Translations under genes and position numbers: made by a program | Part shown: piece by piece, positions 1 through 9,500 of the stretch | How positions within the stretch are numbered: position 1 is the stretch's first letter | Layout: each line of letters begins with the position of its first letter | NCBI GenBank assembly: GCA_013399895.1 | Contig: VXBA01010948.1 | Span: 1,834-65,833, forward strand | From: Serilophus lunatus | Taxonomy: Eukaryota; Chordata; Aves; Passeriformes; Eurylaimidae | Direction: 5' to 3' | DNA: 64,000 nt | The notes under the pieces: generated by a model | What the model was told of the DNA's origin: nothing | Seen by the model: only the letters and a program-made list of their open reading frames with translations | Database searches by the model: none

Positions 1-1490
1 ATTCTCCCCTTTCCAAAACCCAAGGACCCCCCCCCAAGACCACCCCAAGACCTGAAGCCCCCCTTGACAACCCCACAAGAGAGACCCCAGCACTCCTCAA
101 ACCCCCATAACAAGATAGTAAAAATAAAGGGGGAAAAATAAATTAAAAATAAAATACCAGGGGAACCAACAAAAACAAAACAATCACCCCTCAACCAAAG
201 AAAGAAACAAAAACACCACCCATACCACAACAAGCAGAAACCGAACAGAAACCCTTTTTGTCCTAAATGTCCTGGAGTGCAATGATGTTGGTGAAACAGT
301 AGGGGGTGCTGGCAGCCCGCAGAAGGTGGTGGGGTGTGTGACTACTCTGCATTGGTTGCTGGGGTGCCGCGGGAGCAGAGGGGGCTGCCACTGAAGGTGA
401 AGGTCCAGGAATTCACCAAAGAAACACCAGGGTCGCGGCAAGAGGGTGGCAGGCCAGAGACAGGGTGGCGGTGGCGGCTGGAGTGGCCAATAATCATGCA
501 ATCGAAACAAAACGGCGGATGTGGCAGCTCCAAGTGGCAAAAATGGACTGTTGCTCTCACCGAAGCCAGTGATGAAAAGAGGAAGAGGCTGAGAGTTCTG
601 GTGCTTATATAGAGCTCTGAGGACTTCCCATAATGCATCTGTTTTAGTGCCTACGTATTCCCTCTGAGCCCGCCTCAGGGGGCACAGCCATGCCTCACTA
701 ATCACCTCCATTGGCTGCTCTTAAGCCCGCCCTGTGTTACCCCAGCCCTGCTTCACCTCTGCCCAAAAACCCGCAAAAGTTCTCCATTCGTGCCATGAGC
801 CCAGCAATGGTGGCCTCCTCACACTGTTCCTGTCCCAGCACTCGGGACCTGCAGCCTCATCAGGCTCGTGCTACCACCAAGGCAGAGCCCACGTGGACCT
901 GCTGCCGCCACCCCCAGCCACCGTGGTGCGGGAGCGGCATGATGCATCGCCTCGTATCTCTTGCCTTTACCCTACCCACAGCACCAGGCAGCAGTGGCGA
1001 CCCACGCTTGGCAGAGGTGACCCAGGGCGGCCATGCCATGCTGGGAAGGGGACTGAGCCACCTGGCTACAAGCCACACAGAACGGCACTGGCTCCCTCTG
1101 TGCAGCTGCTCACCTGGCCGCCACCACCCTGCTGGGTGCAGTGCGAGATGCTGCAGCCAGGCTCACACACTGCCTGCCACCACCCACTACCTCCATGCGG
1201 AGCCTGCATCCCGCACCAGCGGCAAGGGTAGGGGTGGCATGGCCTGTCCACCAGCTCTGCTGCTCAGGGCCCGCCCCACACAGGGCACTGGTGGGAGCAA
1301 GGCCACCAGAGCTGCTCGCTCCTGGCTCCTGGTGCCAGCACATGCTGCAGGCCGCGGGTGGGACCTGCTGCACCACGCTGGTCTCTGCTCCCATTGTGGT
1401 GAGCCGTGCCGGCCCTGATCACAAAGGCCTGAGTCCTCCGGTATTTCAGCCCCACTCTGAGGAGCCCCTGAACCCAGTGCACCAGGGCCA
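1..1490. other. GC-rich region with minus-strand promoter, possibly LTR-derived
   Basis: The first 200 bases are C-rich then A-rich, with several AATAAA-like strings on the + strand. From about 300 to 1490 the DNA is GC-rich with many CpG and few stop codons in any frame, so long overlapping open frames occur on both strands, including a 235-codon frame at 711-1418 (+) rich in Pro, Ala, His, Cys and Ser with no domain I recognise. The only directional signal is a minus-strand promoter near 575-735. Because it lies just beyond the pol end of a minus-strand retroviral remnant and next to a minus-strand purine run, it may be the U3 and promoter of that element's 3' LTR. That is inference: I see no clear LTR end, and the element would continue past the window edge. 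A CpG-rich host promoter is the alternative. Confidence 0.4.
575..735 (-). promoter_or_regulatory. TATA/CCAAT/GC-box promoter reading toward position 1
   Basis: Read on the minus strand, a GC box (gggcggg, about 725-732) is followed by an inverted-CCAAT block (agccaat, 710-716) and a TATA box (ctatataag, 604-612) roughly 100 bases further on, which is conventional vertebrate spacing. Between them, on the + strand, acttcccataatgca (623-637) resembles the ZNF143/THAP11 promoter motif. Transcription would start near 575-580 and run toward position 1. Whether it is a retroviral U3 or a host promoter cannot be settled from sequence alone. Confidence 0.45.
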
Positions 1491-1491
1491 T

Positions 1492-1652
1492 GAAAGCAGC
1501 CTTCCCCTCCTCTCATCTTCCTTCCCCCGCTCCCACCTCCCCTTCCCTCCACTCAGTCCAAGGAAAGGAGAAACAAAAGAGGGGCCAGGAAAAGAGGGGG
1601 GAGGAAGGAGAAAAAGGGGAAAATAGGGGAGGGAAGGAGGAGGGGGTCGTTA
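1492..1652. repeat. Polypyrimidine tract switching to polypurine tract
   Basis: About 1500-1557 is almost pure C/T on the + strand and about 1558-1650 almost pure A/G. The halves are roughly complementary, so the region could fold back or form non-B DNA. On the minus strand the first half is a purine-rich run lying between the pol remnant and the promoter-bearing region, the position of a retroviral polypurine tract, although it is far longer than a normal one. Low complexity is certain; the retroviral reading is a guess. Confidence 0.6.
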
Positions 1653-1714
1653 TTTTAAAAGGAAATAGTTTTGGAAACATGTGCTAAACCGTCACAAGTA
1701 TAAAGATAGAACTT

Positions 1715-2330
1715 TGACTACTCTTGTTCAGCAATGTCTAGAGCCAGTTACACAGCCTTGAGTTCTGCAAACTAACTTGATCCACCTTGTCCTTGGTGGC
1801 TTCTGCAACTTGTCATGTGGGACTCCATAGGGCTGCTTTACATTTTCAGTCCATTCCCACAATGAGACAGGAGCCATCAGTGAATAGAACATAACACTTT
1901 TTGTCATCCGACAGCTTGACTGTATTGTGGAACTTCCTCAGCATGCATCATTTTATCTTCCTCATCTTCATCCTCCAGACTAAAGTTCTCACTTTCAGGC
2001 CAGTTGATGATTGTCTCCAAGATTCCAGGGTAATTAGATTTTCTAATACGGGTGCGCATCCACTTGCTCCATGTAGCATCAGTGACATGATGCATGGAGG
2101 GAGCCTTCCCATTAAACACCCACCCCAGCACTGGTAGTCAGGGTGCCAGGAAAAGCTGTGTCTGTGCTGATCACATCTGAGGCAGATTGAACTCCTTCAT
2201 AGGCTGCTAAGATCTCTTTCTCTGTTGGGATGTAGTTGGCCTCAGATCCTCTGTAACCTGAACTCCAGAATCCAAGTGGTCAGCCTTGAGTCTCGCCAGG
2301 CATCTTTTGCCAGAGGCTACAGGAGAGACC
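1715..2330 (-). pseudogene. Retroviral pol remnant: tether and RNase H start
   Basis: The minus strand encodes LFTDGSC (about 1870-1890), the start of a retroviral RNase H domain with its first catalytic aspartate. Upstream (2137 to about 1904) is a 75-residue open stretch with DATWSKW, typical of the pol region before RNase H, and before that EKEILAAYEGV (about 2180-2215). Stops interrupt the frame both inside the RNase H start and between 2131 and 2317. Similarity fades by about 1715, so the later RNase H acidic residues and the integrase are not visible. It follows on directly from the RT fragment at 2317-3208 and is non-functional. Confidence 0.7.
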
Positions 2331-3208
2331 ATTTATCGCTGGCTGCAGAGTAGAGCACATTCTTCACTTCTGGTCCTGTCCTGACTGGCCCAAGGGCTAC
2401 TGCATAAGAGATCTCCAATTTGATTAGTTCAAAAGCCTGTTGTTTTTCAGGGCCCCAATGGAAATCATTCTTCTTGTGGTTTACTAGGTAAAGAGGACTG
2501 ACGATTTGGCCATATTCTGGAATATGTGTCCTCCAGAAGCCTATGACACCTAGAAAGCCTTGCTTTTGTTTCTCACTAGCTGTTAGAGACATGACAGTGA
2601 TCTTGTTGACTACTTCTGTTGAGATCTGTTGGCATCCATCCTGCCACTTCACTCCCAAGAACTGGATCTCTCAAGCAGATCCCTTGACCTTACTCTGATG
2701 GTAAAACCAGCTTCCAGGAGAATCTATATGATCTTCTCTTATTTCTCAAAGACTTCTTCTTCTGTGTTCTCCCATTTGATGATGTCATCAATGTTTTCCA
2801 GATGCTCTGGGCCATCACTTTTCTCCAGTGTAACTTGAATCAGTCCATGGCAAATGGTGAGACTGTATTTCCAAGCCTGGGGCAAACAGTTCCAGGCGTA
2901 CTGCATACCTCTAGGTGAAAGCAAGCTGTGGTCTGCATGGTGCTGGAAAGGGAATGGAGAAAAATGTGTTAGCAGTGTCAATGGTGGCATCACTTTACTG
3001 GCTTGGACTCCAGTTCATACTGAAGCTCCAGCATGTCTGGCACAGCGGCACTCAGCAATGGGGTGACTTCATTCATACCACAATAGTCTGCTGTCAGTCT
3101 CCATTCCCTGGTAGACTTACACACAGGCCAAATGGGGCTGTTGAAAAGTGAATAAATCTTACTGACCACCCCTTGGCTCTCCAGTTCACAGATCTTCTTG
3201 TGGATAGG
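2317..3208 (-). pseudogene. Retroviral reverse transcriptase remnant, frameshifted
   Basis: In retroviral order on the minus strand: a fingers segment with ELESQGVV and WRLTADY (3208-2993); a motif A segment with ATIDTANTFFSIP, whose Asp lies near 2976-2990, in a different frame from both flanks; the segment with LPQAW; a motif C segment reading NIDDIIKW (about 2778-2801), where the usual Tyr before the Asp pair is Asn; then a thumb/connection segment with FLGVIGFWRTHIP (2658-2317). At least two frameshifts and several stops separate these pieces. The upstream end was cut by insertion of the solo LTR at 3209. The homology is clear; the enzyme is dead. Confidence 0.82.
3203..3208. repeat. Target-site duplication, left copy (GATAGG)
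   Basis: Perfect match to 3570-3575. The pair brackets the 361-bp LTR and marks the original insertion point in the retroviral pol remnant. Confidence 0.85.
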
Positions 3209-3569
3209 TGTGGCTTCCCAGGTCCCCCCAAAGACACACGACCACACAGATGTAGTGTCAAAGGAGAAGTCTGTTTATTGTTTACAAGAATACCTTTTTA
3301 TAGTCTACCTATAGTTTATACTTTTCTAACCACAATTGATAGCTAAGACTTTCAGCACAGGACGGTTCAAATGTCAGCATCCACTGAGAAGCATCTCTCA
3401 TATCACTTCTCTCTTGTCCAATCAGACAGTGTGGTGCTGTAGAAGCATCTTCCTTACATGGCATGGTCAGTCCTTTCACTTTCAGTTTGGCTCCTTCTTC
3501 AGCTCCTGGGTCCTAGATTCCACCTGCCATCTGCGACTTACAAAAAACATTCACTGGCATTTCCCTACA
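3209..3569 (-). mobile_element. Solo LTR (ERVK-like) nested in the retroviral pol remnant
   Basis: A 361-bp block begins TGTGG and ends CTACA on the + strand (TGTAG...CCACA on the minus strand) and is flanked by a perfect 6-bp direct repeat, GATAGG, at 3203-3208 and 3570-3575. It splits the minus-strand pol reading exactly between the protease-side fragment and the RT fingers fragment. On the minus strand it has a TATA box (TATAAAAAGG, + 3293-3302) and a polyadenylation signal (AATAAA, + 3274-3279), which set its orientation. No internal viral sequence remains, so it is a solo LTR left by recombination between two LTRs. Six-base duplications are usual for class II (beta/ERVK-type) retroviruses; the family label is inferred from that. 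Confidence 0.85.
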
Positions 3570-3575
3570 GATAGG
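3570..3575. repeat. Target-site duplication, right copy (GATAGG)
   Basis: Perfect match to 3203-3208 on the far side of the nested solo LTR. Confidence 0.85.
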
Positions 3576-3990
3576 GATAACAATTTTTCTGTTTTTGTAG
3601 TATTGCTGATGATGCACTGTCTTGGTGGCAATTGGTGCTTGCTGTTCCTCAACCTTTAGCAGTTCCACAGCAGAAGGGTTCTCTGAGAAGCCAGGCAATA
3701 CATTCGACTGCTTAACTCTGTCTCCACAGCATCTACTCTGAACACCCATCTGTGTACTCTTGAGTCTTTGAAATACCCATTCTTAAGATAGTCAATGCCC
3801 GGGATACATGGGATGTCTGGCATAGTCACAATGAGATGTTTCTGACAATTCCTCCTGGTCAAGCTCATTTCAATCTCCACTAGGGTGAGTTCTTGAGAAC
3901 CTCCTGTCATCTCAGCAATAGAAATAGATTCTGGTCCCACATGTCTTGATGGCATCAGCATTCATTGGGCTCCTGTGTCTATTAAAGCCT
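3576..3990 (-). pseudogene. Retroviral aspartic protease remnant
   Basis: The minus strand encodes the retropepsin active-site signature as LIDTGAQ (DTGAQ at 3965-3979), followed at once by a stop codon. The frame then stays open for about 100 residues through SRHVGPESIS, a glycine-rich turn (MTGGSQELT) and PCIPGIDYL (3961-3656). A further open piece in another frame (3749-3513) carries on toward RT and runs into the inserted LTR. A working protease would pair two such chains to cut the viral polyprotein. Here the stop after the active site, a frame change and the LTR insertion rule out function. Confidence 0.72.
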
Positions 3991-4235
3991 GGTATTCTTG
4001 AAGTTCTGTTGTGCTATAGGCCATCAAATCCGCACAGTCCAAAAGACACATTTGTCTCGTGTCTCTACCTGGCTAGAGGCAGGGCCTCTCTGATACTGAT
4101 CCTGTGTAACATTTTGAAAAGATTGATGCTTGAGATTTCCTTTTTCATTGTCTCCTGATCACCTGAAGGATTTGTGACAGGCGAACAGGTCTCCACTGTC
4201 CTATCCCCCCGCCCCCTCCTCGCCCCCACTTCCCA
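3990..4235 (-). pseudogene. Probable gag 3' end / gag-pro junction remnant
   Basis: Upstream of the protease on the minus strand, broken reading frames carry short stretches such as SGDNEKGN that continue the gag-to-protease order, but there is no clear zinc knuckle and several stops are present. The assignment rests mainly on position between the protease and the more distant gag-like block at 5004-5608. The C-rich run at about 4205-4230 is low-complexity. Confidence 0.35.
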
Positions 4236-4240
4236 TCCTC

Positions 4241-5003
4241 TGTTGCGACAGAGGCCCTTCTCCTTGCTGAACCAGACTACTGTGACAGTGCTATGAAATC
4301 AGTGTGTTACAAAAACTTCTAAAAGAAACAGTAAGAAAGGTACAGTGGCCATGTGCTTGAGGGAACAATGTGCTGTACCGAGGAAGAGCTGATACACTTC
4401 GAGAAGGGAGAAAGTAGCCGCATGCTTGCAGGAATTGGATACAACTAGGACCCACATATGACTTGAGAAACTCTGAAATCTGCACTCTTGGGAGTCAGGT
4501 CACAGGCTTACTGCTGGGAACAAGAGTTACAGAAGGAATTTTTGGGTCCTGTGGCTGTTCACTGCTCTCTGCACACATGTTCTGGCAGTGAGTGTGCTAC
4601 AAAGAATTCACCACGTAGGAAGTTCAAATCCGGACACTACAGACACAAAGAACTCTTTTTCTCTTTCTCTGGCTGAACAACAGCCCAGCTGAAACCCTCC
4701 ACACCAGGGAAGCATGCATGTGTGCTTGCCACCCCGGAGACCACTGAAAAACACTCTGCCACATTCCATCAGCCCTGGAGTAACAGACACTAAATATCGT
4801 GGTGGTAACCTTTTTCTATGCTTCTTCTTTTTAAAGCAATTATTAGCTTTTTACCAACTTTTTCTGCCTTTTCTTCCCTTTCTCTACGCTTTAGTTTATA
4901 GTTAAATAAAATTGACTTATCATTTTAAAATCCAACATCTGAACTTGTTTGTTTCTTAATTCTGCTTATGGGAACTCACTAACCATGGTTACAGTTTGTA
5001 ACA
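4241..5003 (+). mobile_element. Probable second LTR inserted in the retroviral remnant
   Basis: This block separates two gag-like segments of the minus-strand element. It begins TGTTGCGA and ends TTGTAACA, so its ends are inverted repeats differing only by two transitions, as expected of an old LTR. The flanks tcctc (4236-4240) and tcctg (5004-5008) are a 4-of-5 match for a target duplication. A polyadenylation signal (AATAAA, 4905-4910) sits about 95 bases before the end, fitting + orientation. No clear TATA box or coding sequence was found. The ends were chosen by pattern, and other TG/CA choices are possible. Confidence 0.45.
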
Positions 5004-5608
5004 TCCTGGCAGCCATAACTTCTCTTTTCCTGGGAGTGCATGTGATAGGTGCCTTGGAGTGGGTCAAATGGGTCGTAGTTCTGGCTGTTATGTCTTCACC
5101 TCTACCCATGGGACACTGGCACTGCACTCACTCTTACTGGTTTCCCTTTCATTTTCACCTTCAGTTCCTGTACTCGGGCTGCCAGGACACGGGTAGATTT
5201 CCTATCCCACCATCTCACATCTTCCCCATCATCAAGAAATAAGTACCACAGGTCAATCCCAGAGGGCTATCTAGTCTTTCTTGCTGAAAAGTACCTGGTT
5301 CCAGCCCTGGGGCCTCTAGTTTGCACTGGTGGAATGGGGAGTGCATCCTGCATAATCTGCATTTATTTGATGAGTGTTGGCAATTACTTCCTTGTAACAC
5401 CGTTTGTTGGGTTTTTTTTTCATACTTGAGTCGCACAGTGAACATTGTCTGGCTCCTGGAGTTGGGTGCACAGATTGAAAAAACAATATTCAGGAAGGCG
5501 AGGACTCTGAGCCTCTGGATCCCTTCTTCGATGGTGGTATAAGGCCACTGCTATTGATGCAGGTCTTCCTTGCAGGCATATGTCTCTCTTACACCCATCA
5601 AGAGTCAT
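5004..5608 (-). pseudogene. Gag-like remnant of the endogenous retrovirus
   Basis: Two open minus-strand segments, 5608-5420 (with LCTQLQEPDN) and 5445-5215 (with CRLCRMHSPFHQC), are followed by a broken frame with LAARVQELKVK (about 5200-5150), a short helical coiled-coil-like stretch. The Cys/His cluster does not fit the standard gag zinc knuckle. Orientation and position upstream of the protease argue for gag, and the style recalls gag-like regions of bird ERVL-type elements. There is no clear initiator, and stops are present. Confidence 0.4.
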
Positions 5609-5656
5609 TTCCAGAGGCTGAGACGCTCATGGATTTTTTTTTTTTAAAAAAACAAA

Positions 5657-6286
5657 GGGGGCAAACCAGAGGGTGTTCCCTGGGAGTGATCTCGGGGAGC
5701 CCATAGAAGGGCAGCTAGGAAATCGGCACCTGTGGTGCCTAAGAGCTTGGCAGCGTGCCCGGCTTCGNTCAGCATCTGTGGTGCCTAACAGCTTGGCAGT
5801 GTGCCTGGCTTCGGGCAAGCAAGGCTCATGTGTCTGCAGCCTTGCTAAGGGGGCGAACCAGAGGGTGCTGACCTGGAGTGCTCTCGGGGAGCCCATAGAA
5901 GGGCAGCTCGGAACCGGGAATCTGTGCTGCCAAACAGCTCGGCAGCGTGCCCGACTTGTGGCAAGCAAGGCTCGTGTGCCTGAAGCCTTCCTAAGGGGGC
6001 GAAAGAGAGGGTGCTCCCCGGGGGTGCTCTCGGGGTGCTCAATGAAGGGCAGCTCGGAACTTGGCATCTGTGGTGCCAAACAGCTATGCAGTGTGCCTGG
6101 CTTCTGGCAAGCAAGGCTCGTATGTCTGCAGCCTTCCTAAAAGGCCTAGGCAGAGGGTGCTCCCCGGGGGTGCTCTCGGGGAGCCCATAGAAGGGCAGCT
6201 TGAAACCGGGAATCTGTGCTGCCAACCAGCTCGGCAGCGTGCCCGGCTTCGGGCCAGCATGACTCGTGTGTCTGCAGCCTTGCTAA
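5657..6286. repeat. Minisatellite of 146-bp units (four copies)
   Basis: Three consecutive units of exactly 146 bp (5849-5994, 5995-6140, 6141-6286) follow a first unit of 192 bp (5657-5848). The first unit is longer by 46 bp because the segment ending in gcccggcttcg is repeated straight after an ambiguous base (N at 5767). Each unit starts near gggggcgaa and contains gagggtgct, a ctcggggagcccatagaagg-type block, an aagcaaggctc-type block and gcagccttgctaa or a close variant. CpG content is high. Open frames cross the array on both strands, but 146 is not a multiple of three, so successive units are read in different frames and coding is unlikely. Confidence 0.92.
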
Positions 6287-6518
6287 GGGCTATCTTCATC
6301 AAAGTTCACTTTTGGGAGCCTCACTCCCAGGGCCTCTGCTCCTACACCCCTGTGACGAAGTCGTGTTTCCCACGCAGGGGAAAGCCCGGAGCCTGGCTTC
6401 CACAGGTGCAGCTGATGTGGCCCCCGGGGGGCTCCACTGGCATCAAGACTTTCAGCCCTGCCACCTTTTGCCTGGGGGCTATCTTCGTCTAAGTTCACTT
6501 TTGGGAGCCTCACTCCCA
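6287..6518. repeat. 43-bp direct repeat pair beside the minisatellite
   Basis: The sequence at 6287-6329, starting gggctatcttc and ending gagcctcactccca, recurs at 6476-6518 with two mismatches, an offset of 189 bp. The first copy abuts the last 146-bp unit. The DNA between is GC-rich with no coding signal, suggesting an outer repeat layer or duplication edge around the minisatellite. Confidence 0.8.
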
Positions 6519-6529
6519 AAGGTCATTGA

Positions 6530-9500
6530 TAGTGATGAAGAAAAGTGAGTATCCTTAGACAAGATTGTGGTGATGTGAGAGGCTGTATGAAGTGGGAGTC
6601 ATCTCATGGAGGCCGGGCATCCATCCCAGCTGGCTGACTGGGCTCTCCCTCCCATCAGTAGTAGGAGATGTGCTCCTCTTGGAGTATTCAGGTCATCCTA
6701 AGATCTGTGTCTAAGACTGATGGGTTGATTGTGTACTTTCTTTGTCACCTACAGGGTAGGAGTCTAATATAGAGGTTAGAGGAGCAACCATCTTAGACTT
6801 GACCAGTGGAAACTACTCCTATTGGTGTTTGATTACAGATGTACTCTAAGAAATCCCTGTGAGTGCCAAGCTCAGTATCAAGGCAATACCTTGCCTTCAT
6901 GGGATCAGGAATAGGAGTTTATATGGCTAAAGCTAGAGAGGAAAGTCCAATTTTTGATGCAATGTGACACTATCCTGAACTTCTGCTCTTTCAGAATCCA
7001 TTTTTCTTACTGGGGAGCTGAAGAGTTACGCTTCCTGCTGGAAAAATATGTTCGTCTTTGGTGGTAAAGCAACACTTGAGCTTGATTTGTCCTGGCCAGG
7101 CTACTGAAGGCATCCATGCACCTCCTTCTCTCCCCATTCCTTTTTCCATTCTCTGATTCCAGATGCCTCTGCAATGCCCTTGCATCTCTGCAAAATGGTA
7201 TTCACAATTTTGTTTGCTGACTCTACCTCCTGTGCCAGCAGGGGCTTCTCTCTCTCCAAGCCCAGCTATCCAAAGACTCACAAGACTTCAGAAAGGCTTT
7301 TGCTGCTATCTAAGAGAGATGAGCTTATCGGTACTTGATTCTCAAAGGCAATATGTGTTTCGGTCAAGAAAACAACTAATTTGGCCTATCAGTGCAATTA
7401 GACTGAGAATAAAGCTAAGAATGTTGATTTACATCTAAAGAAGATGTGCCCTGTCAGCACAAACATAAGAGATAAGTTTCTATCTGTGGAAATCCCAAAA
7501 TAATGTTTTTGGGGATACCTACAAGTGTATAGGCAAACCACTGTGCAGGAGTAGGCTGTTTTCAGTGAAGGTTCTCTCTCCCTCAGGACTCCTAGCAAAG
7601 CAGCAATGCTGGTGACCCTGACACCCAACAGGCTTTCTTTTGTTGTAAATGGCGTTGAAGGAAAAGAGACTTGAGCTTGTTCCACAGGGTACATTAAATG
7701 AAATGTTACATGCAGAAATTGTTCCACCATTGCAAAGGTCTTTCTAGATATTAAATTTATGATTATGCACTTTCAGCCTTGCATAATGTCATGAAGTGTT
7801 TCATCTTTTCAGTTTCTGACATCTTTGCCAAAAGTCATTCTTTCATTTTTAGGTCATAGGGGTGGAGCCAGTGTCCTCTATCCATGAGAATGCTTGAAGG
7901 AGGACAGATGTTAGTTCATTTAGTTCAGCTACTATACTGTCTTCTCTGGGTTTTCCTATTCCCCTCCATGCTTCCCCTGAACTGCTGCTCAATGGCACTT
8001 CAGCTCTAAGGCTCCATACTGACCTCTTAAGATGAAGAGATCTCCTGAGATGGAAGACTGGAGAACTGCATCTGTCTTGCTCCAGTCAGCAAACTGCCAG
8101 CCAGCCCCGCCAGCAGTATGTTCATGGGTCTGACAGGTCCTGAAACCACAAGTCACACAGGGGCTGTTAATTGCCAGAGCCTGGGAACGGCTCTGGAGGC
8201 AGTGTCTCAAAAGAAGAGCCTAATGAAAAATCTCTCTTCTTGCTGCCATAGAAACTGAACAGACTTAACAACTTGTTACTTCTCACATCTCCAACAGCTC
8301 AGCACCTGAAGTGACTTGACCTATAAGGATATTTGCATTAAGTATCACCCAATAGCTGAAGAAATAGGAGAAGAATTTCCCAAAGCTCCTTTGAAAACCA
8401 CTGGGCAAACGGTAAGCTTTTGAGAAGTGGAGGCATTTCTCTGGGACGAGAATTAAGGGAACGGAGCAGCTAAGAAGAGATTGTTGGCCAAGAGGAGTAC
8501 ACTATAGACCTGGAAGAAACTCAGCAGGGTGGCACTGAGTTTTGCTGTGACCCAGCAAGCTGCAAGACCAGCAGAGCTGCAGGCTTCATGAGTACATTGC
8601 TTCTGGGCACCATTTTCTATCCAGTACTCCATTTCTTCTCCAGATAGCCATGCCAGTATGACACTGTATTTCCTGAGGAGTGGTGATTGTTACTGGAGTC
8701 TCATCTCATGAAGGACCTGTGAGATGCAAGGGCCCTTGGTTCCCCTCACTCCAGCCAGCCTCACCATTCCCAACACCTGTGAGATCAGGCCACCTAGACT
8801 GAGGGAGGGCTTTTGCACTGAGTAGGCGGCTTTGTGAACTAAACTGTCTTGTTATTCAGCTCATCCTCCTGCTGCTTATGCTTTCAGGAAAAGAAAAAAA
8901 TTCTACACATTAATTTTTGATTTTAGTGATTTTTGCCTATTAGCGAAGTGCTTGATACAAAGAAAGTGTCTGCTGTTGCTCTGAGACCTATAAAGGATCC
9001 CCAGAGCTCTCAGACTGACCAGGGACTAGAGCAAGTTTTATAAATTCGCAGACATGCAGGCAGGACGAACAAGCTCTGCCAGGCTCCTCTCTCTGCAGGA
9101 AGGGAGAGCCCAGTTTAATTCTAGAAGATGAAACCATTGTGCAGAATAATTCAATGTGACATTAATACACATCCCTATTGATGCCATTCAGATGCTTTTT
9201 CACTGTTCTTAGTGTCTCTCTGACAGCATCCACAACTCTGTATAACACAGGTAATGGTTTTAGAGCATTTTTACAAATATGTCTTTCATTTTTACTAGTT
9301 TTGATCAACCTATGTAAAGGGTTAGACAGATTGTGACAAATAAACAATACTGAGTAGAAACACCTCTTGAAACCTAGAAAACCACGGCAATGCCAGGTCT
9401 TTACCATGGAGTACAAGTCAATCACAGGCAAGTCTCAGATGAGGTTTCTGCCCAAAGCATTTTCTTCTCCCATCAAGCAGCTGGGGAACCCCAGCCATAG

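Larger units (their letters stand above)
1715..5608 (-). mobile_element. Decayed endogenous retrovirus (ERVL-like) internal region
   Basis: Minus-strand fragments occur in retroviral order going from high to low coordinates: gag-like material (5004-5608, resuming about 3990-4235), an aspartic protease with a DTGAQ site (3965-3979), reverse transcriptase (about 2320-3208) and RNase H (1715-2330). Each part has in-frame stops and frame changes, so no polyprotein can be made. Neither integrase nor env was found: the pol similarity ends near 1715. Two LTR-like blocks interrupt it, 3209-3569 (strong) and 4241-5003 (weaker). The general style of the RT and protease resembles ERVL-related elements common in bird genomes; that assignment is from recognition, not a search. 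Decay plus nested insertions make it older than the LTRs it carries. Confidence 0.8.

Noticed and set aside
711..1418. 235-codon open frame
   Set aside because: Lies in GC-rich, stop-poor DNA with equally long frames on the other strand. Composition is Pro/Ala/His/Ser/Cys-rich with no domain.
5673..6140. 155-codon frame through the minisatellite (and its antisense partner)
   Set aside because: The repeat unit is 146 bp, not a multiple of three, so each unit is read in a different frame, and the frame crosses the ambiguous base.
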